Source: Reyranella aquatilis (lineage in GTDB: Bacteria; Pseudomonadota; Alphaproteobacteria; Reyranellales; Reyranellaceae). From it: a stretch of DNA of 64,000 bases. The translations under genes and the position numbers were made by a program. The notes under the pieces are model-generated. The model saw only the letters and a program-made list of their open reading frames with translations, made no database searches and was not told the DNA's origin. The DNA lies in the NCBI RefSeq assembly GCF_020880995.1, contig NZ_JAJISD010000001.1, positions 310,001 through 374,000 on the forward strand, read 5' to 3'. How positions within the stretch are numbered: position 1 is the first letter of the stretch; each line of letters starts with the position of its first letter. This document shows positions 8,013 through 17,213 of the stretch, one piece after another.

Positions 8013-8936
8013 TCAGCCGAGCGGCTGGGCGGCGATGTCGGACTTCACCTTGCGCAGGATTTCGGCCGCTTCCGAGCCCTGCAGGCGCTGGATGTCGTCC
8101 TGGTACTTGAGCAGAACGCCCAGCGTGTCGTTGATCGTCCGTGGATCGAGATCGAGCACGTCGAGTTCGGACAGAGCCGTCGACCAGTCGATCGTTTCCG
8201 CAACGCCCGGCGCCTTGAACAGGTCGAGCTTGCGCAGCTCCTGCACGAAGCCCACGACCTGGCGGGACAGGCGCTCGCTGGCGCCCGGCGCCTTCACCTT
8301 GAGGATCTCCAGCTCGCGCTTGAGGTCCGGATAGTCGACCCAGTGATAGAAACAGCGCCGCTTCAGCGCGTCGTGAATCTCGCGCGTGCGGTTCGAGGTG
8401 ATGATGACGATCGGCCGTTCCGCCGCCTTGATCGTGCCGAGTTCCGGGATCGTCACCTGGAAGTCCGACAGGACCTCGAGCAGGTAGGCCTCGAACGGCT
8501 CGTCGGTGCGGTCCAGCTCGTCGATCAACAGGATCGGGGCACCGCCGACATGCGGCTGCAGCGCCTCGAGCAGCGGACGGCGGATCAGGAACTTCTCGTC
8601 GAAGATGTCGGCCGAGAGTTCGCTGCGGTCATGTACGCCCTGCGCCTCGGCGAGGCGGATCTCGATCATCTGGCGGGCGTAGTTCCACTCGTAGACCGCG
8701 GAGGCGACATCGAGGCCCTCGTAGCACTGCAGGCGGATCAGAGGCCGCTTCAGCGTGTCGGACAGGACCTTGGCGATCTCGGTCTTGCCGACACCCGCCT
8801 CGCCTTCGCAGAACAGGGGCCGCCCGAGCTTGAGGGCGAGATAGAGGACGGTGGCGAGGCTGCGGTCGGCGATATAGTCGCCGCCTTTCAGCAACTCGAC
8901 GGTGGCGTCGATGGACGCCGGCATGGGCGAAGACAT
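8013..8936 (-). CDS. coxD: CoxD-like MoxR-family AAA+ ATPase
   Basis: 307 residues with Walker A GEAGVGKTEIAK (about residues 43-54), Walker B ILLIDELDRTDE, and the sensor motif VIITSNRTREIHDALKRRC typical of MoxR/CoxD ATPases. CoxD is described in the CO dehydrogenase literature as a chaperone acting in sulfuration of the Mo site. It is the first gene of the seven-gene minus-strand operon; GGGAG lies 6 bases before the ATG. The 106-base gap to the divergent SDR gene should hold its promoter. Confidence 0.87.
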   Translation of the reverse strand: MSSPMPASIDATVELLKGGDYIADRSLATVLYLALKLGRPLFCEGEAGVGKTEIAKVLSDTLKRPLIRLQCYEGLDVASAVYEWNYARQMIEIRLAEAQGVHDRSELSADIFDEKFLIRRPLLEALQPHVGGAPILLIDELDRTDEPFEAYLLEVLSDFQVTIPELGTIKAAERPIVIITSNRTREIHDALKRRCFYHWVDYPDLKRELEILKVKAPGASERLSRQVVGFVQELRKLDLFKAPGVAETIDWSTALSELDVLDLDPRTINDTLGVLLKYQDDIQRLQGSEAAEILRKVKSDIAAQPLG

Positions 8937-9042
8937 GAAACTCCCGCAAGACTCGGAACGCCGAAGCGCTCAGTGTAGCGGATGCCTCGGCGCGCCGATA
9001 TGGTAGGAATCGCAAGATAATTCAAGGATTTGGGAGGACGGC

Positions 9043-9786
9043 ATGGAGGCCGAACTGTTCAGGGGCCGCACCGCGATCGTAACGGGTGGCGCGCGTGGGA
9101 TCGGCCTCGCCTGCGCGGCAAAAATAACGGCAGGCGGCGGCCGGGTGGCCCTGTGGGACCGTGATCTCGAGCGCACCCGGCAGTCGGCGGCCGCGCTGAA
9201 GGGCGCCGTCGCCATTGCTGTCGATGTGACGAGCGAAACCGACGTCGCCAAGGCCCTCGCCGAGACCGAGAAACTGCTCGCGCCGCCTGACATTCTGGTG
9301 GCAAGCGCCGGCATCACCGGCCCGAACATGACGGTGGCGAAGTATCCGGTCGATGCCTGGCGGCAGGTGATCGACATCAACCTGACCGGGGTCTTCCTGA
9401 CCAACCGCGTCGTGGTCGACGGGATGGTACAGCGCGGCTGGGGCCGTATCGTCAACATCGCCTCGGTGGCCGGCAAGGAGGGCAATCCGAACGCCTCCGC
9501 CTACTCCGCCTCGAAGGCCGGCGTGATCGGCTTCACCAAGTCGCTCGGCAAGGAACTTGCTACGACCGGCGTGCTGGTGAACTGCGTCGCGCCGGCGGTG
9601 GTGAAGACCGAGTTGTTCAGCCAGATGACCGAGCAGCACATCAACTACATGCTGTCCAAGATTCCCATGAATCGGTTCGGCGAGGTCGAGGAAGTGGCCG
9701 AGATGGTGGCCTGGCTGGCCTCCTCCCACTGCACTTTCGCCACGGGCGCGGCTTTCGATCTCTCCGGCGGACGGGCAACTTACTGA
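9043..9786 (+). CDS. SDR-family NAD(P)-dependent oxidoreductase
   Basis: 247 residues of a classical short-chain dehydrogenase. The cofactor glycine motif is TGGARGIGLACA (residues 13-24), ASAGITGPN follows, and the catalytic YSASKAG has Ser upstream in NIASVAG. An aspartate in WDRDLERT after beta-2 suggests NAD(H) preference. GGGAGG precedes the ATG. It lies 13 bases before the amidase gene, so the two probably share a transcript. The closest functional name would be a FabG-like 3-oxoacyl reductase, but the substrate cannot be read from sequence. Confidence 0.85.
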   Translation: MEAELFRGRTAIVTGGARGIGLACAAKITAGGGRVALWDRDLERTRQSAAALKGAVAIAVDVTSETDVAKALAETEKLLAPPDILVASAGITGPNMTVAKYPVDAWRQVIDINLTGVFLTNRVVVDGMVQRGWGRIVNIASVAGKEGNPNASAYSASKAGVIGFTKSLGKELATTGVLVNCVAPAVVKTELFSQMTEQHINYMLSKIPMNRFGEVEEVAEMVAWLASSHCTFATGAAFDLSGGRATY

Positions 9787-9799
9787 AGGCGGCTGAACG

Positions 9800-11203
9800 A
9801 TGTCCCTGCATGAACTCACGCTGACTGAACTCGCCGCCGGCCTAGCCGCCAAACGCTTCTCCTCGCGCGAGATCGTCGAGGCCCTGCTCGCCCGCATCGA
9901 GAAGGCCGACGGAAAGCTGCACGCGTTCACGGAAGTCTACGCCAAGGAAGCGCGTACGCTTGCCGAAGCCGCCGACACCGCGCGCGCCTCGGGCTTTCCG
10001 CTGCCGCCGCTGCATGGCCTGCCCATTGCCTACAAGGATCTTTGCGACATCGCCGGCCGCATCGGCACGGGCGGCTCGAAGATGTGGGAGAAGCGCGTCG
10101 CCACCGAGACCTCTAACACCGTGGAGCGCCTGACCGCGGCCGGCATGGTGCCGCTCGGCAAGCTGCATATGGTGGAGTTCGCCTTCGGCGGCTGGGGCAC
10201 CAATCCGCTCATGGGCACGCCGTGGAACCCGTGGGACCTCGAGACCCATCGCACGCCGGGTGGCTCGTCGAGCGGCACCGGCGTCGCGGTTGCGGCGCGC
10301 CTCACGCCCGCCGGCATCGGCAGCGACACCGGCGGTTCGGTCCGCATCCCCTGCGCTTTCAACGGCCTGGTCGGCCTCAAGGTCACGTTCGGCCGCATAA
10401 GCCTGCACGGCACGATGCTGCTGTCCTGGACGCTCGATTCGATCGGTCCGATGACACGCTCGGTCGAGGATTGCGCACTGATGCTCAACGCGCTCGCCGC
10501 ACCCGATCCGCGCGATCCGACGACATTGCATCAGCCGCTGGAGGATTTCACCGCTTCGACCAGAGGCGGCTCGATCAAGGGCATGCGCATCGCCCTGCCC
10601 GACGCGTCGGCGTTGCCCACCTGCCATGCCGACGTGATCGAAGCCTGGCAGGCTTCGGCAAAGAAGCTGGAAGAACTCGGCGCCATCGTGGAGCCGGTGA
10701 AGATTCCCGAATGGTACTTCAATCTCGGCGTCGGCGCGGGCTCGATCTCGGCTTCCGAGCTGTGGTCGCTGCATCGCGGCTGGATCGAGGACATGAACCA
10801 GCCGATCGGCGCCGGCGTGCGTGGCCGCGCGATGGCCGCCAAGACCTTCGCCCCGGCCCTCTACGCCGAGGAACTGCGCCGCATGGCCGGCCGCCGGGCC
10901 GAGTTCAACGCCTGGTTGGCACCCTACGACGCGCTGCTGACGCCTGCGCTGGCCTCGGGCGCGATCCCGGTCGCCGAGGTCGACGAAACCTCGCCCGCCA
11001 TCTCGCTGATGACGCGCCCCGGCAACTATCTCGGCCTCTGCGGCCTCTCTCTGCCCAACGGCTTCTCGAAGGGATTGCCCGTCGGTATCCAGCTGCTCGG
11101 CAAGCCCTACGCCGAGGGCACGGTGCTGAAGATCGGCAAGGCCCTGCAGGACGCGACCGACTTCCACAAACGCGCGCCGGACCTGTCGGCGCTGGGGCTG
11201 TAA
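9800..11203 (+). CDS. amidase (amidase signature family)
   Basis: 467 residues with the amidase-signature Ser-cisSer-Lys triad: Lys in LPIAYKDLCDIAG near residue 76, the Gly/Ser-rich GGSSSGTGVAVAA, and GSDTGGSVRIPCAFNG carrying the nucleophile region. It resembles GatA-like proteins but no gatB or gatC partner is nearby, so a free-standing amide hydrolase is more likely than a tRNA amidotransferase subunit. It follows the SDR gene closely and converges on the methylisocitrate lyase gene with only 7 bases between the stops. Confidence 0.82.
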   Translation: MSLHELTLTELAAGLAAKRFSSREIVEALLARIEKADGKLHAFTEVYAKEARTLAEAADTARASGFPLPPLHGLPIAYKDLCDIAGRIGTGGSKMWEKRVATETSNTVERLTAAGMVPLGKLHMVEFAFGGWGTNPLMGTPWNPWDLETHRTPGGSSSGTGVAVAARLTPAGIGSDTGGSVRIPCAFNGLVGLKVTFGRISLHGTMLLSWTLDSIGPMTRSVEDCALMLNALAAPDPRDPTTLHQPLEDFTASTRGGSIKGMRIALPDASALPTCHADVIEAWQASAKKLEELGAIVEPVKIPEWYFNLGVGAGSISASELWSLHRGWIEDMNQPIGAGVRGRAMAAKTFAPALYAEELRRMAGRRAEFNAWLAPYDALLTPALASGAIPVAEVDETSPAISLMTRPGNYLGLCGLSLPNGFSKGLPVGIQLLGKPYAEGTVLKIGKALQDATDFHKRAPDLSALGL

Positions 11204-11210
11204 CCGCTGC

Positions 11211-12134
11211 TTAGCCCCGCTGCAGCATGCCCTGCGGCACGACGGTCTTCACCAGCGATGCGTCGAGCGCCTCGTACTCGTGATAGCGGATCGTGTCGTA
11301 GAGTTCCTGGCGGGTCTGCATGCGATCAATGACGTTCTGGGTTCCGCCGTCTCGCCGGATGGCCGCGTAGACTCCTTCCTGCGCCTTGTTCGCCGCCCGC
11401 AGGGCCGAGACCGGCCAGATCACCATGCCGTAGCCCATCGCCTCGAACTCCGACGCCGTGAAGAACGGCGTGCGGCCGAACTCGGTCATGTTGGCGAGCA
11501 GCTTCACGCCGGGCATGGCCTTGGCGAAGGCGCGAAACATGTCGGCGTTGTGCAGGGCCTCGGGGAAGATCGCGTCGGCCCCCGCCTGCATGTAGAGCTT
11601 CGCCCGCGCCACGGCTCCGTCTATACCCTCGCTCGCCGCCGCATCGGTTCGTGCGATGATGTAGAGGTTCCGCCGGGCCTTTCGGGCTGCCGCGACCTTG
11701 GCCGCCATGTCGTGCGGTTCGGCGAGCTTCTTGTTGTTCAGGTGGCCGCATTTCTTCGGCAGGAGTTGGTCCTCGAGATGGACCGCGGCCGCGCCCGCCT
11801 CCTCGAAGGCCCGCACCATGTGCATCACGTTCAGCGCCTCGCCGTAGCCCGTGTCCCCGTCGACCAGGACCGGCAGTCCCGAGGAGCGCACCACCTGGCG
11901 GATGAAGAAGCACACCTCGTCGACCGTGATGACGCCAAGGTCCGGCAAGCCCATCGACGACGACATGGCCGCGCCCGAGAGGTAGAGCGCCTCGAAGCCC
12001 GCGCGAGTCGCCTGGAGCGCGGCCATGCCGTTGTGGGCTCCCGGCATACGGAGGATCTGCGGTCGTTCGAGGAGCTTCGCGAATCGAATGCCGGCGGGGT
12101 CCGGCGGCAGGTCGGCGGCAACGAGATACGGCAT
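11211..12134 (-). CDS. prpB: methylisocitrate lyase-like (isocitrate lyase/PEP mutase family)
   Basis: 307 residues. Active-site motif PKKCGH (about residues 125-130), VDGDTGYGEALNV as metal-binding loop and LEDQLLPKK are diagnostic of the methylisocitrate lyase branch, which splits 2-methylisocitrate into pyruvate and succinate in propionate breakdown. The frame stays open far upstream but the protein starts at ATG 12134, preceded by AAGGGGGAAA. No prpC or prpD is nearby; an oxaloacetate decarboxylase-like role in the same superfamily cannot be excluded. Confidence 0.8.
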   Translation of the reverse strand: MPYLVAADLPPDPAGIRFAKLLERPQILRMPGAHNGMAALQATRAGFEALYLSGAAMSSSMGLPDLGVITVDEVCFFIRQVVRSSGLPVLVDGDTGYGEALNVMHMVRAFEEAGAAAVHLEDQLLPKKCGHLNNKKLAEPHDMAAKVAAARKARRNLYIIARTDAAASEGIDGAVARAKLYMQAGADAIFPEALHNADMFRAFAKAMPGVKLLANMTEFGRTPFFTASEFEAMGYGMVIWPVSALRAANKAQEGVYAAIRRDGGTQNVIDRMQTRQELYDTIRYHEYEALDASLVKTVVPQGMLQRG

Positions 12135-12157
12135 TCTGTTTCCCCCTTCTGGTGGCT

Positions 12158-13048
12158 TCACGCTTTTTGCGGCTTGCGTCCCTGCCAGCCCACCATCAGC
12201 CCGGCGCCCACGACCACCGCCGTCCCGAGCCAGGTGTAGAAGTCCGGCACCTCGCCGAACATCAGGTAGCCCACGATGACCGAGCCGATCATCTGCGTAT
12301 AGTTGAACGGCGCCACGAAGTTTGCCGAGGCATAGGTCATGGCCTTGGCGACGCAGTAGTGGCCCAGGGCACCCAGCGCACCCAGCGAGCAGAGCAGCGC
12401 CCAGTCGCTCCAGCTTGCCGGCGTCCTCCAATGGAAAGGGACCCAGGCGGACATGATGATCGCGCCCAGCAGCACGCTGTAGAAGATCGAGGTGGCCGGC
12501 GCGTCGATACCCGCGAGACGCCTGATCAGGATCTGGTACATCGCGTAGCAGACGGCGCTCCCCAGCAGCAGCAGCGACTGCCACTGGAACACCGCACTGC
12601 CTGGCCGGATCACGATCAGGACGCCGGCAAAGCCCACGATCACCGCGGCCATCCGGAAGAAGGTGATGCGCTCGCCCAGCAACGGCCAGGCCAGCAGCAC
12701 CACCGCCAGCGGCGCCACGAAGGTGACGGCGATCGCCTCCGCGACCGGGATGGATTTCACCGCCGAGAAAAAGAACAGAGTCGAAAGCATCATCATCACG
12801 GAACTGACGAACTGCGTTCCGATGCGGCGCGTGCGCAGCAGGCCGAGACCCATGCGCGGCATGAACACCGCGGCGACCAGCACCAGGTGCATGACGATGC
12901 GGAACCAGACGATCTCCTGCGGATCGTAGGTGGCGGCCAGCAGCTTCACCAGCCCGTTCATGATCGGGAACAGCGCGCAGGCCGTGCACATGAAGAGAAC
13001 GCCCAGCAACGGCCTGGAGGACCGGCTGGGCGCCTTGATCTCGGGCAC
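12158..13048 (-). CDS. EamA/DMT-family transporter
   Basis: About 296 residues with ten predicted membrane helices in two EamA repeats (repeat one ends near LIVIRPG; repeat two ends VVVGAGLMVGWQGRK). I take GTG 13048 as the start because GAGG lies 6 bases upstream, and because it keeps the first helix LLGVLFMCTACALFPIMNG complete. The gene follows the nickel/cobalt exporter by 8 bases and precedes the prpB-like gene by 23, so it is mid-operon. Substrate unknown; DMT carriers export amino acids or small metabolites. Confidence 0.82.
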   Translation of the reverse strand: MPEIKAPSRSSRPLLGVLFMCTACALFPIMNGLVKLLAATYDPQEIVWFRIVMHLVLVAAVFMPRMGLGLLRTRRIGTQFVSSVMMMLSTLFFFSAVKSIPVAEAIAVTFVAPLAVVLLAWPLLGERITFFRMAAVIVGFAGVLIVIRPGSAVFQWQSLLLLGSAVCYAMYQILIRRLAGIDAPATSIFYSVLLGAIIMSAWVPFHWRTPASWSDWALLCSLGALGALGHYCVAKAMTYASANFVAPFNYTQMIGSVIVGYLMFGEVPDFYTWLGTAVVVGAGLMVGWQGRKPQKA

Positions 13049-13056
13049 CCGGGGCC

Positions 13057-14022
13057 TCAGCGCAGGAAGCGCTCGAGCGAGCCCAGCAGAAGGGTTCCGG
13101 CTGTCGCGATGACGATCAACGACGCGGCGATGGCGGTGAAGCGCCCGATCTCCTGTGAGCGCCCCTCGGCGATGATCAACCGGTGCGCCACCATCGAGGC
13201 CATGCCGATGGCGGCCAGTGTGACCGCCATGCCGATCGCGATGGCGATGACGCCGACGACACCCGCCCACAGCACGTCCAGCGCGATCGACAGCAGAATG
13301 ATGACCAAAGCGCCGGCGCAGGGTGCGATGCCGGCCGCCGTCAGCAGCAGCCAGCCGGCAATCGTCCGCTGCGGCGGCTCGCGATCGTGGTGATGATGAT
13401 GGCCGTGGTCGTGGGCATGACCGTGCGAATGGCCGTGATCGTGGCCATGGCCGTGGCCATGGGCTTGACCGTGTCCATGGTGGTGGTCGTGATCGCCGTG
13501 CCAGTGCTCGTGCACCCTGCCCGTGATGCCGGCCCACAGCCGCCACAGCCCCACCAGCAGGATGAGCGTGTAGGACACGATCTCGACGTTGCGCACCTCG
13601 CGCATCGCCCCGAAGAGACCGACCGTCGAGGACAGCTTCAGCGCGGCCGCCAGCAACAGTGCGGCCAGCGTATGGGTGAAGGCGATCCAGCCGCCGGCGA
13701 AGATGCCCTCGATCCAGGCCCGCGGACGGGTGCTGTCGAGGAAGTAGGCGACGACGACCGCCTTGCCGTGGCCCGGCCCCAGCGTGTGCACCACGCCGTA
13801 GCCGAAGCAGACCGTGACGAGGGTCCACAACGCCAGCGATCCCGTTCCGGACTGCACGTCGCGCAGCGACGTCGACAGGACCTGGTTGATGCGGCGCTGG
13901 TAGTCGGCCGAATAGCGCGCCAGTTCGGCGACACTGTCGCTGAACACCAGCGCCCCGCCGAGAGCGACCAGCAGGAGCAATCCCACCCACAACAGGGGCG
14001 AGCGAAAGGCAGAGGTTCTCAT
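13057..14022 (-). CDS. nickel/cobalt exporter, RcnA/NiCoT type
   Basis: 321 residues with about six helices. The first transport signature is HTLGPGHGKAVVVAYFLD (NiCoT HX4-6H-type motif on helix II) and the second is GIAPCAGALVIILLSIA. A cytoplasmic or periplasmic loop at about residues 171-213 is nearly all His, Asp and Gly, an obvious metal-binding segment. The start is the ATG that overlaps the DUF1007 stop as ATGA; an ATG 12 bases further upstream is possible. The pairing with a DUF1007 gene is common for this transporter family and supports Ni/Co handling. Confidence 0.87.
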   Translation of the reverse strand: MRTSAFRSPLLWVGLLLLVALGGALVFSDSVAELARYSADYQRRINQVLSTSLRDVQSGTGSLALWTLVTVCFGYGVVHTLGPGHGKAVVVAYFLDSTRPRAWIEGIFAGGWIAFTHTLAALLLAAALKLSSTVGLFGAMREVRNVEIVSYTLILLVGLWRLWAGITGRVHEHWHGDHDHHHGHGQAHGHGHGHDHGHSHGHAHDHGHHHHHDREPPQRTIAGWLLLTAAGIAPCAGALVIILLSIALDVLWAGVVGVIAIAIGMAVTLAAIGMASMVAHRLIIAEGRSQEIGRFTAIAASLIVIATAGTLLLGSLERFLR

Positions 14023-14693
14023 GGAAGCTGGCATGTCACCACGTCGGCAAAGATGGGATAGCCGCGCACGAACTCGGCCTTGTGGGTCGGATGCTTGCCC
14101 AGGGTGCAGCCGGCCTGGATCGAGGCCTTGTCGACCTCGATGCGGATGAAGTCCTCGGGATCGAAGGTCGCGATTGAGACGAATTTCGAGGGTTCGGGCA
14201 GCGCGAAACGCATCACGTAGACAAGGTTGCGCGGTCCCTGCTTGCGCGGCGCCTGGGCGCCGTCGGCGCGCTTGTTGGGCGGCATCGGCATGCCGGAGTT
14301 GTCGCCGGCATTGCGGTCCCATTCCGGCGGGATGAAGGACGCTGGATCGTCGATGCGGGCGGAGAATTGCGGTGGCTTCGGCGGGCGGAAGTCCTTGGCG
14401 CCGGTGTTGATCCAGCTCAGGTAGCCGTACTTGCCCAGTTCCGGCATCATTTCGTCTTGCAGGAGCTTGGTCTCGCGGGCGGAGAACTTGCCGTTCTTGT
14501 CCTCGTCGATCAGCGGAATCTCGACCTCGCTCGAATACGGGTCGAAACGCCATTCGATTTCGACATGGGTGTACCTGCCGTCCTTGGCGATCATCCGCAC
14601 CACCTGCTGCACGACGATATGCGGATGGGCGTAGGCCACGGCCGGCGCCAGCGTCGCCAGCAGGGCCGTTATGGCAAGGAGGAGCCGCCTCAT
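14019..14693 (-). CDS. DUF1007 family periplasmic protein
   Basis: 224 residues. A Sec signal peptide (about residues 1-22) ends at AYA, so the mature protein would start with HPH, a likely metal-binding N terminus. DUF1007 proteins sit next to RcnA/NiCoT transporters in many proteobacteria and are thought to assist periplasmic metal handling. An acidic DEDKNGKFSARE segment looks EF-hand-like. The start overlaps the thioesterase stop by 4 bases and the end overlaps the exporter start, so the three genes are coupled. Confidence 0.8.
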   Translation of the reverse strand: MRRLLLAITALLATLAPAVAYAHPHIVVQQVVRMIAKDGRYTHVEIEWRFDPYSSEVEIPLIDEDKNGKFSARETKLLQDEMMPELGKYGYLSWINTGAKDFRPPKPPQFSARIDDPASFIPPEWDRNAGDNSGMPMPPNKRADGAQAPRKQGPRNLVYVMRFALPEPSKFVSIATFDPEDFIRIEVDKASIQAGCTLGKHPTHKAEFVRGYPIFADVVTCQLP

Positions 14694-15091
14694 GCGACGG
14701 CGACCTGGCCGGGTCCGTCCTGCGGCACCGGGCGCGGCTTGCCGTCGCCGTCGATCGCCACGAACACGAAGGTGCCGTGGGTGACCCGTATGTCGGTTTC
14801 CTCGTGGCGGCGCTGCACCACGGTTTCCAGGCCGATGGTGATCGACGTGCGGCCGACCTTCACGACTTCCCCATAGATCGACACCATGTCCCCCACCTTG
14901 ATCGGCTCGACGAAGGTCATGGCGGTGATGGCCACCGTTGCCACCCTTCCCTTCGCCACCCGGGCCGCGAGCGATCCGCCCGCGATATCCATCTGGCTCA
15001 GCACCCAACCGCCGAAAATGTCGCCATTTCCGTTCATGTCCGCCGGCTGCGGAACGGTCCTTACGATCGGATCGCGGCGACTTTCGGACAT
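14690..15091 (-). CDS. acyl-CoA thioesterase (YciA-like hotdog fold)
   Basis: 133 residues, the normal length for a single hotdog-domain thioesterase of the YciA/BACH group. Motifs NGNGDIFGGWVLSQMDIAGG and FVEPIKVGDMVSIYG match the helix and beta-sheet of this family, with the catalytic aspartate in QMDIA. It hydrolyses acyl-CoA to free acid and CoA. It opens the minus-strand operon and is divergent from parE, sharing a 109-base promoter region. Its link to the metal exporter downstream is only genomic. Confidence 0.82.
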   Translation of the reverse strand: MSESRRDPIVRTVPQPADMNGNGDIFGGWVLSQMDIAGGSLAARVAKGRVATVAITAMTFVEPIKVGDMVSIYGEVVKVGRTSITIGLETVVQRRHEETDIRVTHGTFVFVAIDGDGKPRPVPQDGPGQVAVA

Positions 15092-15200
15092 CTATTCCTC
15101 ACCGGATGTGGTTGATTTCGTGCGGTTTTGCTACCATACCCATGCCCAACCGGCCACCAAGCGATCCCCTCGCGCGGCCGTGGAAAGACAAGAAGCAGGC

Positions 15201-17213
15201 ATGGCACGAAACGGCGATCTGTTCGATCGGTCTGGCGGCGGCAAGCGTGCCGCGGGTCCGAAGGATAACTCCTACACGGCGCAGGACATCGAAGTGCTGG
15301 AAGGGCTGGAGCCCGTCCGCAAGCGCCCCGGCATGTATATCGGCGGCACCGATGAACGCGCCATGCATCATCTCGTGGCCGAAATCCTCGACAACTCCAT
15401 GGACGAGGCCGTCGCCGGTCATGCCGACACGATCTGGCTGGAGATGCTGCCCGGAAACTATGTGCTGATCCGCGACAATGGTCGCGGCATGCCGGTCGAT
15501 CCCCACCCGAAATTCAAGAACAAGTCGGCCCTGGAAGTCATCCTCACGACCCTGCACGCCGGCGGCAAGTTCAACAGCAAGGTTTACGCCACCTCGGGCG
15601 GCCTGCACGGCGTTGGCGCCTCGGTCGTGAACGCCCTGTCGGACGATCTCGTCGTCGAGGTCGCGCGCGACCGCCAGGCCTGGACCCAGAGCTTCTCGCG
15701 CGGGCTCCCGGTCTCGAAGCTGAAGCCGGCCGGCCCCGCCCCCAACCGGCGCGGCACCACCGTCACCTTCCATCCCGATCCCGAGATCTTCGGCAAGCAG
15801 CTGTTCGTGCCCGAGCGCCTCTATCGCATGGTGCGCTCCAAGGCCTACCTGTTCCGCGGCGTCGAGATCCGCTGGAAATGCGACAAGTCCCTGCTGCCGA
15901 AGAGCGGCGATATCCCCGAGGAAGAGACGTTCCATTTCCCCGGCGGCCTCAAGGACTACGTCACCTCGGAGATCGGGCAACGCGGCACCGTCGTGCCGCA
16001 GCCCTTTGCCGGCGAGGCCAAGGGCGACGGCAGCGGCAAGGTCGAGTGGGCCGTATGGTGGCCGAACGACGAGGAAGGCTTCGTCCGTTCCTACTGCAAC
16101 ACCGTGCCGACCTCCGAGGGCGGCACGCACGAATCGGGTTTCCGCAGCGCGCTGGTGCGCGGCCTCAAGCGCTATGCCGAGCTGACCGGCAATCGCAAGG
16201 GCTCGATCATCACCGCCGACGATGTGATCGAGGGCTCCCTCGCCCTCGTCTCGGTCTTCATCGAGCAGCCGCAGTTCCAGGGGCAGACCAAGGAAAAGCT
16301 GGTCAGCGTCGAGGCGACCAAGATTGTCGAGACGATCGTCGGCGACAACTTCGAGCATTGGCTTATCGGCGACAAGGAAGCCGGCAACGTGCTGCTCGAG
16401 CATGTCGTCGCCAAGGCCGAGGAACGGCTGCGGCGCCGGCAGGACCGCGAGCAGCAGCGCAAGACCGCGACGCGCAAGCTGCGCCTGCCGGGCAAGCTGG
16501 CCGACTGCTCCAGCTCCGCCTCGATCGGCACCGAGATTTTCCTGGTCGAGGGTGATTCGGCCGGCGGCTCCGCGAAGGCCGCGCGCAACCGCGAGACCCA
16601 GGCCATCCTGCCGCTACGCGGCAAGATCCTGAACGTCGCCAGCGCCAGTTCCGAGAAGATGCGCGAGAACCAGGAGATCCAGGACCTGATCCAGGCGCTG
16701 GGCTGCGGCGCGGGCGCCAACTACAACGACGACCGGCTGCGCTACGAGCGGGTCATCATCATGACCGACGCCGACGTCGATGGTGCGCACATCGCCTCCC
16801 TGCTGATGACGTTCTTCTATCGCGAGATGCCGAAGCTGATCGAGAACGGCCATCTGTTCCTCGCCCAGCCGCCGCTCTACCGGATCAGCAAGGGCGGGCG
16901 CACCGAGTACGCCCAAGACGACGCCCAGAAGGACGAACTGGTGCGCACCGTGTTCAACGGCAAGGCCGACATCACCCGCTTCAAGGGCCTCGGCGAAATG
17001 CAGTCGGTGCATCTGCGCGAGACCACCATGGACCCGAGCAAGCGCGTCCTGCTCAAGGTCGACGTACCGACGGCCGCGGGCAGCGGCCCGGACGACCGCC
17101 GCGAGGAGATGCGGACGCGGACGCTGGTCGAGGACCTGATGGGCCGGAAGCCGGAAAAGCGCTACGCGTTCATCCAGGAAAACGCGCGTCTGGCGCGCGA
17201 TCTCGACGTCTAG
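15201..17213 (+). CDS. parE: DNA topoisomerase IV subunit B
   Basis: 670 residues. The GHKL ATPase domain shows EILDNSMDEAVAGHAD, DNGRGMPVDPH and GGLHGVGASVVNALS. The TOPRIM domain shows VEGDSAGGSAKAARNR (Glu about 450) and TDADVDGAHIASLLMTFF. Length and the LMGRKPEKRYAFIQENA end favour ParE over GyrB, which is longer in most proteobacteria. With ParC it decatenates daughter chromosomes. The frame is open upstream of this ATG but only from here does the sequence match the family; the preceding bases AGAAGCAGGC give a weak ribosome site. Confidence 0.9.
   Translation: MARNGDLFDRSGGGKRAAGPKDNSYTAQDIEVLEGLEPVRKRPGMYIGGTDERAMHHLVAEILDNSMDEAVAGHADTIWLEMLPGNYVLIRDNGRGMPVDPHPKFKNKSALEVILTTLHAGGKFNSKVYATSGGLHGVGASVVNALSDDLVVEVARDRQAWTQSFSRGLPVSKLKPAGPAPNRRGTTVTFHPDPEIFGKQLFVPERLYRMVRSKAYLFRGVEIRWKCDKSLLPKSGDIPEEETFHFPGGLKDYVTSEIGQRGTVVPQPFAGEAKGDGSGKVEWAVWWPNDEEGFVRSYCNTVPTSEGGTHESGFRSALVRGLKRYAELTGNRKGSIITADDVIEGSLALVSVFIEQPQFQGQTKEKLVSVEATKIVETIVGDNFEHWLIGDKEAGNVLLEHVVAKAEERLRRRQDREQQRKTATRKLRLPGKLADCSSSASIGTEIFLVEGDSAGGSAKAARNRETQAILPLRGKILNVASASSEKMRENQEIQDLIQALGCGAGANYNDDRLRYERVIIMTDADVDGAHIASLLMTFFYREMPKLIENGHLFLAQPPLYRISKGGRTEYAQDDAQKDELVRTVFNGKADITRFKGLGEMQSVHLRETTMDPSKRVLLKVDVPTAAGSGPDDRREEMRTRTLVEDLMGRKPEKRYAFIQENARLARDLDV

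Noticed and set aside
9800..11203. GatA subunit of a tRNA amidotransferase
   Set aside because: No gatB or gatC nearby and the amidase signature is shared by many free amidases.
13380..13510. Tandem repeat or CRISPR-like array
   Set aside because: The repeated CATGGCC-type units encode the His/Gly/Asp loop of the exporter; there are no spacers.
11211..13990. Apparent long fusions joining the methylisocitrate lyase, EamA and exporter frames to upstream sequence
   Set aside because: The added N-terminal parts are out-of-frame readings of the neighbouring genes; internal starts with ribosome sites at 12134, 13048 and 14022 give normal-length proteins.
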